Below, piece by piece: positions 24,011 through 36,236 of a DNA stretch of 64,000 nt. Made by a program: the position numbers and the translations under genes. This DNA comes from Epiperipatus broadwayi (lineage: Eukaryota > Onychophora > Udeonychophora > Euonychophora > Peripatidae), in assembly GCA_028023455.1 (NCBI GenBank), contig JAQFVV010012420.1:8201194-8265193 (forward strand). Direction: 5' to 3'. Numbering within the stretch: position 1 is the stretch's first letter; the number at the start of each line of letters is the position of its first letter. Below the pieces are notes generated by a model. It searched no databases and was not told the origin of the DNA. It saw nothing but the letters and a program-made list of their open reading frames with translations.

Positions 24011-24547
24011 ATATCATGCAAAACCTACTCATCTCCCCAAGCTATATTTAGAAATATTTAACTTTAAGATAACCACTACTTTCTACTTTGCTACTATAAC
24101 TATTACTGATATTACATCTTTCTATAATGTCTATAAAAGATCTACGAACATGAAGACTTAAACTAACCTCAAGAAACAAGTTGCATTTAAGATCTTCCAT
24201 GTTTGTAATATATAAGTGTATCACTACATAGAGCTACTAGGCATATGTACAATTTTTGAATAAAATATCCTGAATTTAATTTCAAAGATATTTTTACTAC
24301 AATTTTAACAACAAGTGGTGATCTATTAATAATGTAGTTTCTCATGCAAGTCCATATCTAAGAATCCTCAATCCATTAGCCTCTTTTTTTTGTCATTAAT
24401 TTTTCAACATGAAGGCTATCTATATTTTATATTATGATACATATTTATCCCCCCAAAAAGAACAAAATAATTGAAACCAAAGTTTTTATATAAGAAATTA
24501 AAGAATGAAAATATTAGTTACTCAAGCATATGATAACTATATAGTAA

Positions 24548-24603
24548 CAGTAATAATATTAATAATAATGATGATAATAATGATAATAATAGTAATAATA
24601 ATT
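24548..24603. repeat. trinucleotide-like TAA/TGA microsatellite
   Basis: An interrupted run of TAA, TAG and TGA units. Confidence 0.85.
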
Positions 24604-25062
24604 GAATGGCTTATTGTTCGGGAGATCATAATAAGTTTACTTACCAGAAATGACAAATCTGGAACCATAAGTTATAGACTTTGATCTGCAGAAATCATCA
24701 TTCTACCATAGCATTCAACTATATATAGATGACAATAACTACAGATGACTAATGCTATGAGAATCTCATTATGTCAGGATCCCAACATAAGTACATAAAA
24801 TAGTGACATAAGATATTATGAGTGAATAACACTAATATACATCATAAAAATCTGCTTATTCTTGAAACAGTAATTGGAAAATTTAATATCTTTCAAGCCA
24901 GAAAATATATTCAGGATTAAATGCTGCCAATAGATTATCTGTTATTAGCTCTTATATCCAAAGATCATTCTTCTACCACACAGTTGTGTGCACACAAACC
25001 ATTTATTTTTCTATTCATGTGGATATTTCAAGAAATAAACATAAGAGCTGCTATCATCTCCA

Positions 25063-25075
25063 ATGCTCTTTAAAC

Positions 25076-25111
<36 letters not shown>

Positions 25112-25124
25112 GTTTAAAGAGCAT
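25063..25124. repeat. palindrome around a (TA)n run
   Basis: TGCTCTTTAAACATTA, a TA run, then TAATGTTTAAAGAGCA form one perfect palindrome. A second partial copy of TTTAAACATTATATATATAT follows immediately. Confidence 0.85.
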
Positions 25125-26645
25125 TTAAACATTATATATATATGTAGAATATTTCAAAAGAAATATCTTATTAATTATAAAGAGCACATATTTAGCAACA
25201 AATATATGCTTGAAATTTATAATCATTCTAAAATTTAACTATCTAAAAATAAATATATAAAGCCTAAAAATGACTTGTAAATTATAACCCTATCTCTTCA
25301 CATCCTGCATTATGCAAATAAAATTAGAAATTCACACATCTGCACCACTTATCACTATCTCCATCTATCTATGTCTCAGAATAGATTAATACTATTTTAT
25401 AGAATTATCTCGATTAAAAAAGTTAATGATTTATATAACAATCATAAGTGTTAAATCAACAAAACAAATTATAATGAAATAAAAAATTAATAAAAAAATT
25501 AACCCTGAAAATCATAAGATGTTCATGCACATATGACAGAGTTGAGTTGTAATTCATGATTTTCAGTTCATGGGCTGATACTATAAACCATGCAAAACAT
25601 TGTAATACAGTAAATACACAATAAACTAAAATGAATTTAAATATAAGCAAGTATATATATAAATAGCACCAATAATAGAAATGTAAAAGAGCTATGATTA
25701 TGATAAACAATGTATCAAAAACATGCTTAACATGAATAAAGCCATTTTTTAAAACAACGTGCATCGACCTTTTCTTTATAAATCTCTGAACATTTATATA
25801 TCTAAGATTATCATTCCAAAGAAAAGAGATAATATATTGAATGAATTACATAATACAGTAATAATAAATAATAGTAATACTGAAAACTTTAAAGCTTTTA
25901 TGTTTTTCCTAATCAAACATTTTTATTATTTTTCTTAAATGAGCTCAATTTATGGAATAAATAATCAGATTTTTAATTAGTTATAAACAGACCTTCTCTA
26001 AGCATTGTCCAGTGATTCTTATTCACATGACAATCAATGGCATGTATTTTATGGTTGTTATGAAAATTATAAAAATAAACTGATATCAATATGTTACTGA
26101 TATTTTATTTGGACTGCATGCGTAAGTAAAAGAATGCTTCTCTTCACCACATTAAATAAGAAATATCTTGAAGTTATTAAAATAAGCTAATGCTACTTAA
26201 GAAAAATGCAATCTCTAAAGGTATTCTAGCCTTTTCTGAGCACAATATGCAAGAAACTTATATAAGATAATACTGAACATTAATTTTATTCTCATAACAG
26301 TGCCTTTTTAACTACATACATTATAACTCCATTATAATATTTACATTCAGAGATATGGCCCTCTTAATTAGAAATAAATTAAACATATAATCAATTGGCA
26401 ATATTTAATTGATCATAATATAAATAAATAATCAAAATAAGATTGAAATAAACAACTATTTATAACTATATTATATTTATTTAAACTGGCTTCAATCTCT
26501 ATTGAGACCATCTCAAGATATTATACTATAAAATTCACATGATGAGATGAGATATGATGTGACTTTTCCGTGTTCACAGTGAGGAATCTCTCAGCTACCA
26601 TGCCCAGAGAAACTGGTTAGCATATGGTAATGATGTGTAAGTAAA

Positions 26646-27512
26646 TGGGTGTTAGATTATTTAGAAAAATTACAAAGAGAAGTAGGAAGACATGCATTAG
26701 ATGCAGATGTGTGCATGGCAAGGAAAACAATTCAAGGAGAAATGGGATGATCAAGTTTTTATATGAGAGATACAAAAAGCAAAATGAAAATGTTTGATAG
26801 ATTGAAGTTTATGGATAATAAGAGAATAGCCAAAATAGTATTTAATTGTGTTTTGTGTAAAAGACTAGAAACAAGATGGGTGAGAAAGGTAGTATGGTAT
26901 GCAGAAGATTAAGATAAATAATTTATGTCAGTATATTTATACAAAAGGTGGGATGATTGTGTTAGGAGAATTGTTGAGTATAATAGTGGCAAGGAATGAG
27001 ATAGAAAAATAGATGCATTAATAAAAAAATAGGGAGTTGGAGAAATGGAGAACTAGTATGGAGAATAAAAAGAGTTTAAATACCTATAGAAGTAAACAGA
27101 ATATTGGGTATGAGATAATTTATAATAATAGGAAGGAAAGTAGTTTACTGTTTAAGACTCAAACAGGATCTTTAGCAATAAGGGAATATACACATACATG
27201 AAATATGGGTGATTTAATCTGCAAGTTATGTAAGGAAGGCATAGAAAATATTAGGCATATGTTAATTAAATGTAAATGCCTGCAAGCAGAAAGTGTACAA
27301 ATAATAAAGGTGTGGGAGAATAGATATAAACAAAGTGATTATACTGAAAGTGGATTCTTGATTAAATAAATGCTGGGTTTGGAAAAAGATAAGGGAGATT
27401 TAGATATAAAGGCCAAGGAGTTGACAAAGATTATATTGGGGAAATATGATAGAGTAGGATAGAAAAGAATATGGGAAAAACTTAGGGCAGGGAATAGAAA
27501 GGGAAGGTAAAG
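26646..27512 (+). pseudogene. LINE C-terminal region with zinc-knuckle-like motif
   Basis: A decayed plus-strand frame reads YLEKLQREVGRHALDAD (about 26660) and TIQGEMG near 26735, which fit the region following the reverse transcriptase in many LINEs. Near 27210 it reads LICKLCKEGIENIRHMLIKC, a C-x2-C...H-x4-C motif like the C-terminal knuckle of LINE ORF2 proteins. Stops and frameshifts are scattered through it. The matching reverse transcriptase lies next to it on the opposite strand (27700-28930), so the element may have been rearranged by inversion. Confidence 0.65.
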
Positions 27513-28344
27513 TGGCTAACCCTACTACTGTCATTCCCATACAATTCTAGCTACATCAAAATTATTATATGATAATACTGTTGTTTTCTTTATCAGTCCC
27601 TTTCTGTTCTTTGCTTCATTTATTAATTTTTTCTTCCATTCATCTGAACAATTTCTTTGATTACTTAAGATGATTTTCAAAAGTTCTACCTATTGATCAC
27701 ACTTAACTTTATATCCTCCAATAAAAATTCTTTGTCTTCTCTTTCCCCAGTATTAAATATCATTACTTTTGATTTTTCTTCACTAAATTTAATCCCCATC
27801 TCTTTACCCACCCTTGCAAATGTTTCAGCATAACTTTCATGTCTTCCTCTCTTTTTGTGAACAAGAAGATATCATTCGCAAATAAAGACTTGATAATGTA
27901 TATACTCCCTTGCTACCTATTAATGGTATCTCTACCCCCTTTCCTAGTCTCTCTCTCTCTCCATTTTTTTCAAATACAACAAAGATAAAATAGGTGACAT
28001 AGGGCATACTTGCCTTAGTCCCACCCCATTTTTAACTTTAACTGATACTGCACTCCCTAATTGATGTGTATATTAATTATTTTCATAAATCTCTTAATAA
28101 GATCCATTAAGGCTCCATCCATTCTTAAATTTCTAAACTTACCCATAATCTATTTCTATTTATTCTATCATATGCCTTCTCTATATCCATAAAAACCATG
28201 TTGACCTGCATTTTTACTCATATCTATAAATTGTAATATATTTTCTCCTTCTTTCTTTTCCTATGTGTTGATTTCTACTTTAACATATCATACTATTTAC
28301 AACTTTCTTAAACACTTTATCAATATTCTTTATTTATATCAAAA

Positions 28345-28378
28345 CAGTTTGACTGTCCTGCAATCATCATCAGAGCTA
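28345..28378 (-). ncRNA. hammerhead-ribozyme-like core, family H2, minus copy
   Basis: Read on the minus strand: CTGATGA (28373-28367), extra T, GATTG-CAGGA-CAGTC, then AAAC where the plus copy has GAAAC. The plus copy has CAGTTGAAA and this copy CAGTCAAA, the two deamination products expected from an ancestral CAGTCGAAA. Confidence 0.5.
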
Positions 28379-28660
28379 CAATATTCAAATATATAATTAT
28401 ATAATTAATACCCTTATACACATATTCATATACATAAATCAATACACAAAATAAATGTACATTTAAATAAACATTTAAAATTAATAATAATTTTTAAAAA
28501 AATGATATAAAATAAATATTGATAAAATTATTTAAGAGTAAAGTAATAAAATGGGAAAATTTATAATGGTCAGGTTAAAATGTATATTTATTTTTGTGTA
28601 TTTAATTATGTATATGAATATCTGTATAAGTGTATTAATTATATAATATATATTTGAATA

Positions 28661-28705
28661 TTGTAGCTCTGATGATGACTGCAGGACAGTTGAAACTGTT
28701 AGTTT
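28661..28705 (+). ncRNA. hammerhead-ribozyme-like core, family H2, plus copy
   Basis: CTGATGA (28669-28675) is followed by one extra T, then GACTG-CAGGA-CAGTT, a 5-bp stem with one G-U pair, then GAAA (28692-28695), then ACTGTTAGT, which can form a 3-bp stem III, and T at the cleavage position. All core bases are canonical apart from the extra T. Stem I pairing is weak, so self-cleavage is uncertain. Confidence 0.5.
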
Positions 28706-28964
28706 TGATATAAATAAAGAGTATTGATAAAGTGTTTAAGAAAGTTGTAAATAGTATAATATCTATAAATTGTGTAACTACAAATAAACAATCTCCTATA
28801 TACCTATTCGACCAAAAACCTCCTTGCATTTCTCCCACTATAATATTTTTTCTATCCATTTTGCAACTCTTCCAGCCACAATATATGTGAAAACTATATA
28901 TAACACTGACATTATTGCTATCAGTTTACTAATTTCATATAACTTCTTTGCATTATTTAACCAT

Positions 28965-30925
28965 TTACCCAAAGACATTATTTTTTGAAGTTATTTTTAC
29001 ATTCAACAATTTTTTTTTCATTAATCTTTTACAAAGCTTTTCTGAATATCGAATAGACATCCATTCACTATTTCTATACTTATTCCTATTATTGTCATTT
29101 ATTCTATCTATTTTATTATCAAAAATCCTTCTAACTGCTTTCCTTTCGTAATCTATTTTTACATAATCATTTTTCACCTTTAATTTCTGTCTATATCTCT
29201 CTCTTTTTTTTTTTTTATCTAACATCATCCTATCATTCTTTAATTTAAATATATTTAAAACTCCCATTTGGCATTATATCTGATAGGACTTTGAAACAAT
29301 TAACCCTATAGTCTTTTCATGTTCAATATAATGTTCAACAACTATCTCATTCATCATCCCTCTTCTTTAAAAAACATCTAAATACTTTAGTCCATTTTCT
29401 TTTTTCTCCATTGTAAATCTAATATTATTCTTATTTAATTCATTAAAAACTTTTTAACTAATATCATTATTTTCTACAATAATAATATCATCAACATATC
29501 TGTAATATTCTTTAACTCATTATTATTTATAACTCTATCTGTTATACTCTTCTCAATACTATTTACTACTATTCGTGATAAAATTCCACTATTCTTTGCC
29601 TATACTTCAAAATTCATTCTTATATTTAAAATATACATTTATTCTTCTGATAAAATATTACATATTTTTAATTTTTCTATAACAACATCAATAATATCCT
29701 TTCTAAGTACACTTTGATACATCTTTTTGATATCAAATGGTTCTATCATTCCATTTCTATTCAATTTGATAATATTTAGCTTATTAACAATTTCTTCAAA
29801 CTTTTCAATATAATATTTTCAAAATTCTATTATTTCTGCAATTTTTCTATATACTATTTTACTAAATCTTTAAGTATATAATTACTAAAATCTAAAATTA
29901 CTCTTACTGGCATACTTTCTTTGTGAATCTTTACTTTTCTAAACATACACAGAGTTCAAATCATGATGGTTATAAATTCTTATATTCCTCATTAATTAAT
30001 CCTTCATTTTTATATAATTTAATAATAATTTACACATTATTTTAATTCCTTTACTATTATCCTTGCTTAACTTTTTTATAGTCTTGTTTATCCATATCTT
30101 TTTTCCTTTCATGGTATAATTCATTTAAAATTACAATTCTTGAACATTCTCCGCACTTGTTATTATTAATTTTTCTATTCTTGTTTTATCAATATTTTTT
30201 ATACAACACACTTTTCCTTCCATTTTTTTTATTATACTTAACACTTTTATTTATAATACTATTAATTTTTGATTGTAATTTAATCTTTAAGTCATTTTGT
30301 ACATTTGCTGTTTCCACACATACTATTGTTTATTGTTGAACATTTATATTTACAAACAGAATATATTTAACTCCTTTATTTAAAATTCTTGACTATTCAT
30401 TATCAAAATCACTATCTGACAAATTTATAAAATTATAATCCTCTTCTTCATTCCAATTATTTAATTTATTAATGTTATCCTTTTCTTCATTCTACTTTAC
30501 TTTCATATAACACAACCATTTCCATTTATTATATTTATTTGAAAATTTATTCTTTAAATTATTATTATGAATCATTAAAGCATTCTTTATATATACAAAT
30601 ATACTCTGATGTATTCTTCTTTAATATATACTTTTTCTATTATATTTCTTAATACAATAATTTATTTCATCATATTTTTCCTTCAAAAGTCAATTTTAAA
30701 TGGTCTTTGAAAGTTTATTGCATAATCCTTTGTTTTTATTGATTTTTACATTACTAATTTTAAACTTACACGACATAGACATTATTGTATTATCCTTGCA
30801 TTGATTCAAAAACAATAATTGATATTTCAATTTCTCAATTCTTCTATCTGAAATGATCCATATTGTTTTGAATGTATTAAAATCAATTTCTTGTAATCTG
30901 TTTCAAGCATTACAAATGTTTTCCT
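28965..30925 (-). pseudogene. Penelope-like reverse transcriptase relic without endonuclease
   Basis: On the minus strand a broken frame starts near 30900 with a basic N-terminal region (RRIEKLKYQLLFLNQC near 30830). It passes a block NLSDSDFDNE near 30410 and has reverse transcriptase blocks EPFDIKKMYQSV (about 29740), GILSRIVVNS (about 29600) and YRYVDDIIIVEN (about 29510-29470), then FTMEKKENGLKYLDVF (about 29410-29370). The segment near 29040-28965 with KLLNVKITSKNN fits the part just before the GIY-YIG domain. The nuclease itself is missing: the next bases belong to the LINE reverse transcriptase. It is much more decayed than the copy at 5.2-6.4 kb. Confidence 0.7.
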
Positions 30926-31430
30926 TACTGTTTTATCTAAAAAAAAAAAAAAAAACGAATTTTATGTTGTTTCAACTTTTCAGCCACTAAAAAATTGATA
31001 AATACACAAAATACAGTTTATAAAAAAATGTGCTACATGGCACCATGATATCACATAGTGATGTCATTTGGCATATTGATGCAGAAGGATTCATGCAAGT
31101 GGTATATAGAAGCAGAAACGTATACTACAACAGGTGCACATACCAGATAACCATTTTAATATTTTTGTGTCCCCCTCATATAATATGTTTTTGCATACTA
31201 TATATATATTGTAATATTATAGACAGTGGCCAACTGTGCCCATGACAGTATTAGAAACTTCTTAAATTTGGAATATATCATTTAAGGGGGAATCATAGGT
31301 TTAATTTTCCTATATGTTTTTTAATAATATTAAACATTAATCTATTTAAAAGTTCACATATTTTAAAATGATAATAGGATAGTTTTCAAACATTGTTTTA
31401 AAATAATGTGAATATTACTATAATTTGTTA
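30926..31430. other. AT-rich stretch beside the Penelope relic
   Basis: An A run at about 30940-30957 lies just beyond the Penelope relic. No gene is recognised; the frame at 31030-31245 (+) matches nothing I know. Confidence 0.5.
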
Positions 31431-31578
31431 ATTACATTCAAATATCAGCCTTTCAAGCTAATTGAGCACACACGCGCCTTATACTATATCTTGGATTGAA
31501 GAGGAAAGTATTCATTTATTTAACACTCTCAAAAGGTGTGTGCCCAATTAGCTTGAAAGGCTGATATTTGAATGTAAT
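31431..31578. repeat. inverted repeat with 44-base arms
   Basis: 31431-31474 and 31535-31578 are reverse complements with one or two mismatches (for example TATCAGCCTTTCAAGCTAAT in the left arm). The 60-base loop is unrelated. It could be a small MITE or the ends of a foldback element; no clear target duplication is seen. Confidence 0.85.
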
Positions 31579-32867
31579 ATAATTATAAAACACGGAGCTA
31601 GATAAAATAATTGCTTATTTACTTATAATTTGTTAAGAGTTGTGAAAAAAAGATAAAAGTATAAAATCAAATAAATAATTCCTTTTGTTCTCTCTCTTTG
31701 GTAATTTTAATTATCTACCAGTTTTAATTTTAATTCATAAAAGGTGTAAAGGGTAAAACAAATTTCTCTTCAGTAAATTATTTAACAATTTTTAATTTTA
31801 ACTTTTGAGAGATATAAAGTAGTCAAAGGTTTATGTTTAGCAAGATTTTAAAAGAAAAGAAAAAAAAAATAAGATTTAACATTTTTGTTGACTGTTGTTT
31901 TAATTAAGTGAAGTTATCTCTCTCCAGTTCTAATTATTTTTATCTTTGACTTATTTTGAAATTTTAATTTTGAAGGAGAGAAATAACCTTTTTAAAAAAT
32001 AAACTCAATTAATCAGAGTTAAATTTTGTCAAGTAGGAGACAAGATTGTAATTGGATGAACACAAGATTGTTTCAAAAACATAAGATAGGTGAGCTCTCA
32101 GTATCCCATGAAGGGCAGTCAGTCTTAGTTAAGCTGTTGAAGAATATAGTAGCAGCAAAAATTCCTGATTCATCTGTTGAAGAAGACAAGTAAAAATTCA
32201 ACTGTGAATAGAACACTACCAATTAAAAAAGATTTCTAAAATGATATTAAGAAAATGCATATGCTATGCTCCATCTAAACTCCATTATGTAACTTGGTTA
32301 TTCAAGAAAATATAGAATTCCCTTGAATAATCTGCAACAACCATTGTCTTCATCCAAGTATATGAGAGTCTTTCTGAGTCTGACCTGGAAAATTATTAGA
32401 TTAAAAAATGGATAAATTATTTATATTTGTTTAGACTGACCTGAAAAAAATTATATTGCAAAAGTGTATAAAATTAATTTGCAAAACCTGAAAATATTAT
32501 ATGACAAAAATGGATAAATTAACTGTGTATCCTAGCCTAGAAGTAAGTGTTAATAAAGAAACCTTCAGAAAGAAAATCAACATGGACAAGTGAAAATTAT
32601 AACTGGCAAAGGACTCAAAAGAAAAAAATCTATGATAAAAAATATTTAATGTGCACAGTATATCTGTATTTATAAATAGAAAAAATTATAGAAATAATAT
32701 TGGTAATATTGAATAATTTTACTAATTTAACATTTTTTTAAACATGATTTTTTTATTCACTTGATTTTCCCTCACAATTACATAAAGAATTTTTAATTAA
32801 TTTAAATTTTTTTTATCTCTGATTAATACATTGTATAGGCTTAAAACCTGCATTTATATATGTAATA
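31579..32867. other. AT-rich stretch with no recognised gene
   Basis: Nothing recognised. The part at 32040-32640 is richer in mixed sequence and may be old repeat DNA, but no frame or boundary could be established. Confidence 0.5.
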
Positions 32868-33270
32868 TATGTGGGATTCAAACTCAGACTTTCACACAAC
32901 CCACAACTCTCAGTGCCATATTATATTGCTGATCCACCTGATCACACACATGTTGAAAAGATAAATAATGTGGGCTTTGAACATTCCATCATCAGATTTT
33001 TAATGAAATGGAAGGCTGAAGAGTTGTAGGTTGGAGTAGTTTGAAACCTGTCCAATAAAATATGAAGATTGGCTATCTTAATATAAAGCTGAGTACTGAT
33101 TGTATATATGTGTAGAGATGGTAATCTGCACCAACTAATGAGTGCTGGTTTAGTATGAAATATGTATATTGGTGATTATTTATCTTTTCAACATGTGTGT
33201 GATTAGGTGGGAGTTGTGGGTCATGTGAAAGCCTGACTTCGAATCCCACCTATCTCTGATTGTGAAAAGC
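32868..33270. mobile_element. inverted pair of hammerhead-bearing repeat, family H1, locus 2
   Basis: A plus copy (about 32978-33270) and a truncated minus copy (about 32868-32975) of the H1 repeat lie head to head. The plus copy ends CTGACTTCGAATCCCACC (33234-33251), a good match to a pol III B box, and the minus copy carries the same block in reverse near 32873. Blocks shared with locus 1 include GGCTATCTTAATATAAAGCTGAG. No coding frame is seen. Confidence 0.65.
33129..33174 (+). ncRNA. hammerhead-ribozyme-like RNA, family H1, best-preserved copy
   Basis: CACCAA (33129-33134) and TTGGTG (33169-33174) form a perfect 6-bp stem I. Between them are CTAATGA (33135-33141; one change from CUGAUGA), GTGCTG pairing with TAGTAT around GTT, GAAA (33157-33160), a short stem III block ending T-A at the cleavage position. 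Only the G of the CUGA core is altered. Confidence 0.65.
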
Positions 33271-34244
33271 TGTTTTCCAACATTAGTTATTGAAAAGGAA
33301 CTGACATAATGAAAGTAAAAGTTAATTAATATAATAAATAAAGCCAACTATTTAATCATATTAACTATAAAAAATCATATTTTTTGATAAAATGTATTTT
33401 AAATTTGAATTATCATATATCATGTAATTTTTTAATTTTTTAAAAAGTATTAATCAGCTAGTTTATTAAATAATTGTTTTTAAAAATAATAGTTTTAAGG
33501 TTATTATTCCTCAAGCTACTTGTTGTAGGAATGAGCAGTGTGATCAACTTGATTTCATAATAGCAAAATGTTTTAGGGATTATTAAATTATCTCTGTAAA
33601 ATTGTTTAAAGTAAAATAGAGTAAGATGTTAGATTTATCTTTCTCTTGTTCACAGTTACAGTCCCCAGAGTCTTATAATCTTGAGTTAGCTTTAAAGAGC
33701 AAAAATTGTTATATGGATGTGAGGTTTATGTTTGTGTTTGGACATTCCGATGATAACCCTGAATGGTGAAAAGATATCACTTTTAAAATCCATTCATTAC
33801 ATTTTGTTTTTTATTAGAAATTAAGCTGTAGTTGATCTGTATACTTATGGTACCATATAGCTAAAGCATTAATGATGATCAGTATGTATAAGTCTCTCAG
33901 CATTATTTTTTATTACTTGTATGCACATACTCAAGTATATGCATACAAGTAATTGTCTGTATATTATGATCTAGGTTTGGCAATGGCTAGATAATTAACC
34001 TGTTTATAATGTACCTCCTTTAAATTCAATCACAATGCATGTCTGTTGATTGTTGATTTGATTATTATTGGTATTATCATTAATTTGTAGTTTATAACTT
34101 ATTATTAGTATAACTACTTATATTGTTATTTCTTTGCTAACTCCTGTGCATTGTTTTATATTTATTCATTTATGTTTCCTTTTAATTAATTTATGGAGAT
34201 GATTGTCCATCTCCCATGTCACCCTTTCTTTCTATGCTATTACA

Positions 34245-34293
<49 letters not shown>

Positions 34294-36236
34294 AATATTA
34301 TTAAAATAAATAATTATTTCATAATAAATATTTATTTCATTAGGAAAGAAAATTTCCTAAATGTACACTCTTTCATCTTGTGAAGTATATAAAGAATTCT
34401 AATCTTCCATAAAAAAATTTGTTATTAATAATGACTGGTAAGTATATATATCATTCATTTTGTAATTTTGTGTAAAATAATTTTAGAACATTAAAAGTGT
34501 TCCACTTTAAACTAATCTACCAAAATATGCAATGGATGAATAAATTTTAAATTAATAACTTTAAAAAGCATTAAATTCTTTATTTTCTATTTTTATACTA
34601 TGAAAATTATTAAATTTTCTGAGTTTTATTGTTTATTATGGTATGTTAGCTTTGTGGAATATTTAATATCTATTTATTTTTTTATTTATTTCTACAAAAA
34701 AATTCAACTCTAATAAATGCATAAAAAATTCAATATGTCTTTTTCAGGAGCCAAAAAATTGAATGTAAAATAGTTTTAATGACTAAATTGATTTTTTGAC
34801 ACATTTGTAGGAATTAATTAATATTTTGTGTGTGTTTATCTTTTAGTTTCATTTTTTAATGAAAAGAAATTCATATTTTTACAAATTTCATTAAACTTCT
34901 AATTCTAATCACTGAATTTTGTTTAGCTTTTTTGCATTGCAATTAGACCTAGAGTGGCTCAGTTATGGTAATTTTGTAGCATTTGTTTGATAGTTTTGTG
35001 TTTATTTAATAGCAAATAAATTAATTAATATTAATTCCAACAAAAATAACTAGATATTAGTATCATTCAGAGAAAATGAATTTTTAAATCAAGAAATAGG
35101 CTTAACATGGGCCTGAAAAGTAGTCACCGTGTCTAATATCTTAAAATTGAAATTTGTAAATTTACACATAGTTTGCTTAATTATTTATTTTTATATTTGT
35201 ATGATAATATTTGTTTTTGATAGAAATATATATATATTCAACTTTACATTTTATTTATATATATTTCTTTTTATCAGAAATTAAATGAAGAAAAGTGTAG
35301 TGATGTGAATCAGAAAATAATTAGTGGCCAAAAAAAAAAAAAAAAAAGAAGCAAACTAAAAAAATCATAGCAGTTATTTTTTTATATTTTTTAATATAAT
35401 TATAATTTAAAATTTCACTTTTCAAATATTATATTTATTATTTGAATATAATCTTTCCTGATATGTTCAAATAATACAATTTGGTGTAGAATGACTTATT
35501 TACAGAAAAATATTTGTAACTTAAAGGCTAAAATAAAACCTTTTGTTCTGTTTATTTATTTCATTTAATCATTGCTTTTATTTAATTTTAAATATTATTT
35601 TAAAAATGAATTTTATTTTTGAAATTATAATTTTAATAAATATTATGAAAAATATTTTTAATGATATATATATATATATAAAGATTTAATTATTAAAAAT
35701 AAAAAGTAGAAAAATGATTACAAAATTGGCCACCAGAGATTATTCAAGACATTACACACCTTATGGATTAAAAGCATAAATTCAAAAAATAAAACTAGTT
35801 TAAAAGATAAAATATCAACTTTGCAAATAAGAAAAGAGCAATAAACAAAATTAACCAAAAATACTTAATCAAAATTTTTTTTTTAAGTCTTCAAGCTAAA
35901 AATAAATTGAACAACAAAAAAAATCCTGTAATAAGTCTGTATATTTAAAACATATTCTGTTAAAGCATAAGTTCAAATATCAAAAACATTGTGTGAAATA
36001 TTAAAACTCAACTTTTAGTTATAAAAACCAATGCACATAACAAGAATGTTATTTACAGTAAGTGTCTTTGGTTGGACATCAATAAATTCTTAGTTGATTA
36101 ATTTTCTACTAAACAACTAATATATTCAAATAAACTCAGAACATACCTAAAAAATTCAAATATTTAATAATTTTTAAAAAATTAAGTAATAAACAGTTAA
36201 AGTAAACAAATTAAGTGTTAATTGTAAATTCATTTT
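33271..36236. other. AT-rich stretch; hairpin at 33912-33953 and (TA)n at 34249-34290
   Basis: No gene is seen. ATTACTTGTATGCACATACT near 33912 pairs with its complement ending near 33953, a strong hairpin. A (TA)n run lies at about 34249-34290. An A run of about 17 lies at 35331-35347. Confidence 0.6.

Larger units (their letters stand above)
24011..26645. other. AT-rich stretch with no recognised gene
   Basis: No gene is seen. It holds two simple repeats listed separately (24548-24603 and 25063-25124). A minus-strand frame at 25456-25764 has the composition of random AT-rich DNA and no recognised domain. Confidence 0.55.
28235..28758. mobile_element. inverted-pair insertion with hammerhead cores, family H2
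   Basis: ATATCTATAAATTGT occurs at 28220-28234 and 28759-28773, flanking the insertion. Inside are two copies in opposite orientation: minus at about 28290-28465 and plus at about 28581-28757. They share the hammerhead region, a TATAAATAAAGA block and a TA-rich stretch. A single-copy extension (28235-28289) lies outside the left arm, as in the 10.4-kb foldback. There is no coding frame. The 15-bp duplication and hammerhead fit a Penelope-like or retrozyme-like retroelement. Confidence 0.75.
27700..28930 (-). pseudogene. LINE reverse transcriptase relic, interrupted by an insertion
   Basis: On the minus strand, right to left, blocks fit a LINE reverse transcriptase: GRVAKWIEKILVGEMQGGF (about 28880-28820), VVTQFID, then FMDIEKAYDRI (about 28200-28168) with the first catalytic aspartate, GLRQVCPMSPIL (about 28018-27983), and LFANDIFLF (about 27890-27864) where FADD is expected. 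The frame is interrupted by a 524-base insertion (28235-28758) flanked by a 15-bp duplication. Removing one duplicate and the insertion lets the frame continue from FID into MSKNAG. The clade was not determined. Confidence 0.75.

Noticed and set aside
26646-28930. Twin priming to explain the oppositely oriented LINE parts
   Set aside because: Twin priming puts the inverted 5' part upstream of the sense 3' part; here the inverted part lies downstream.
31030-31245. A 71-codon plus-strand frame containing several Cys, His and Tyr
   Set aside because: No domain, ordinary AT-rich surroundings and no splice or promoter support.
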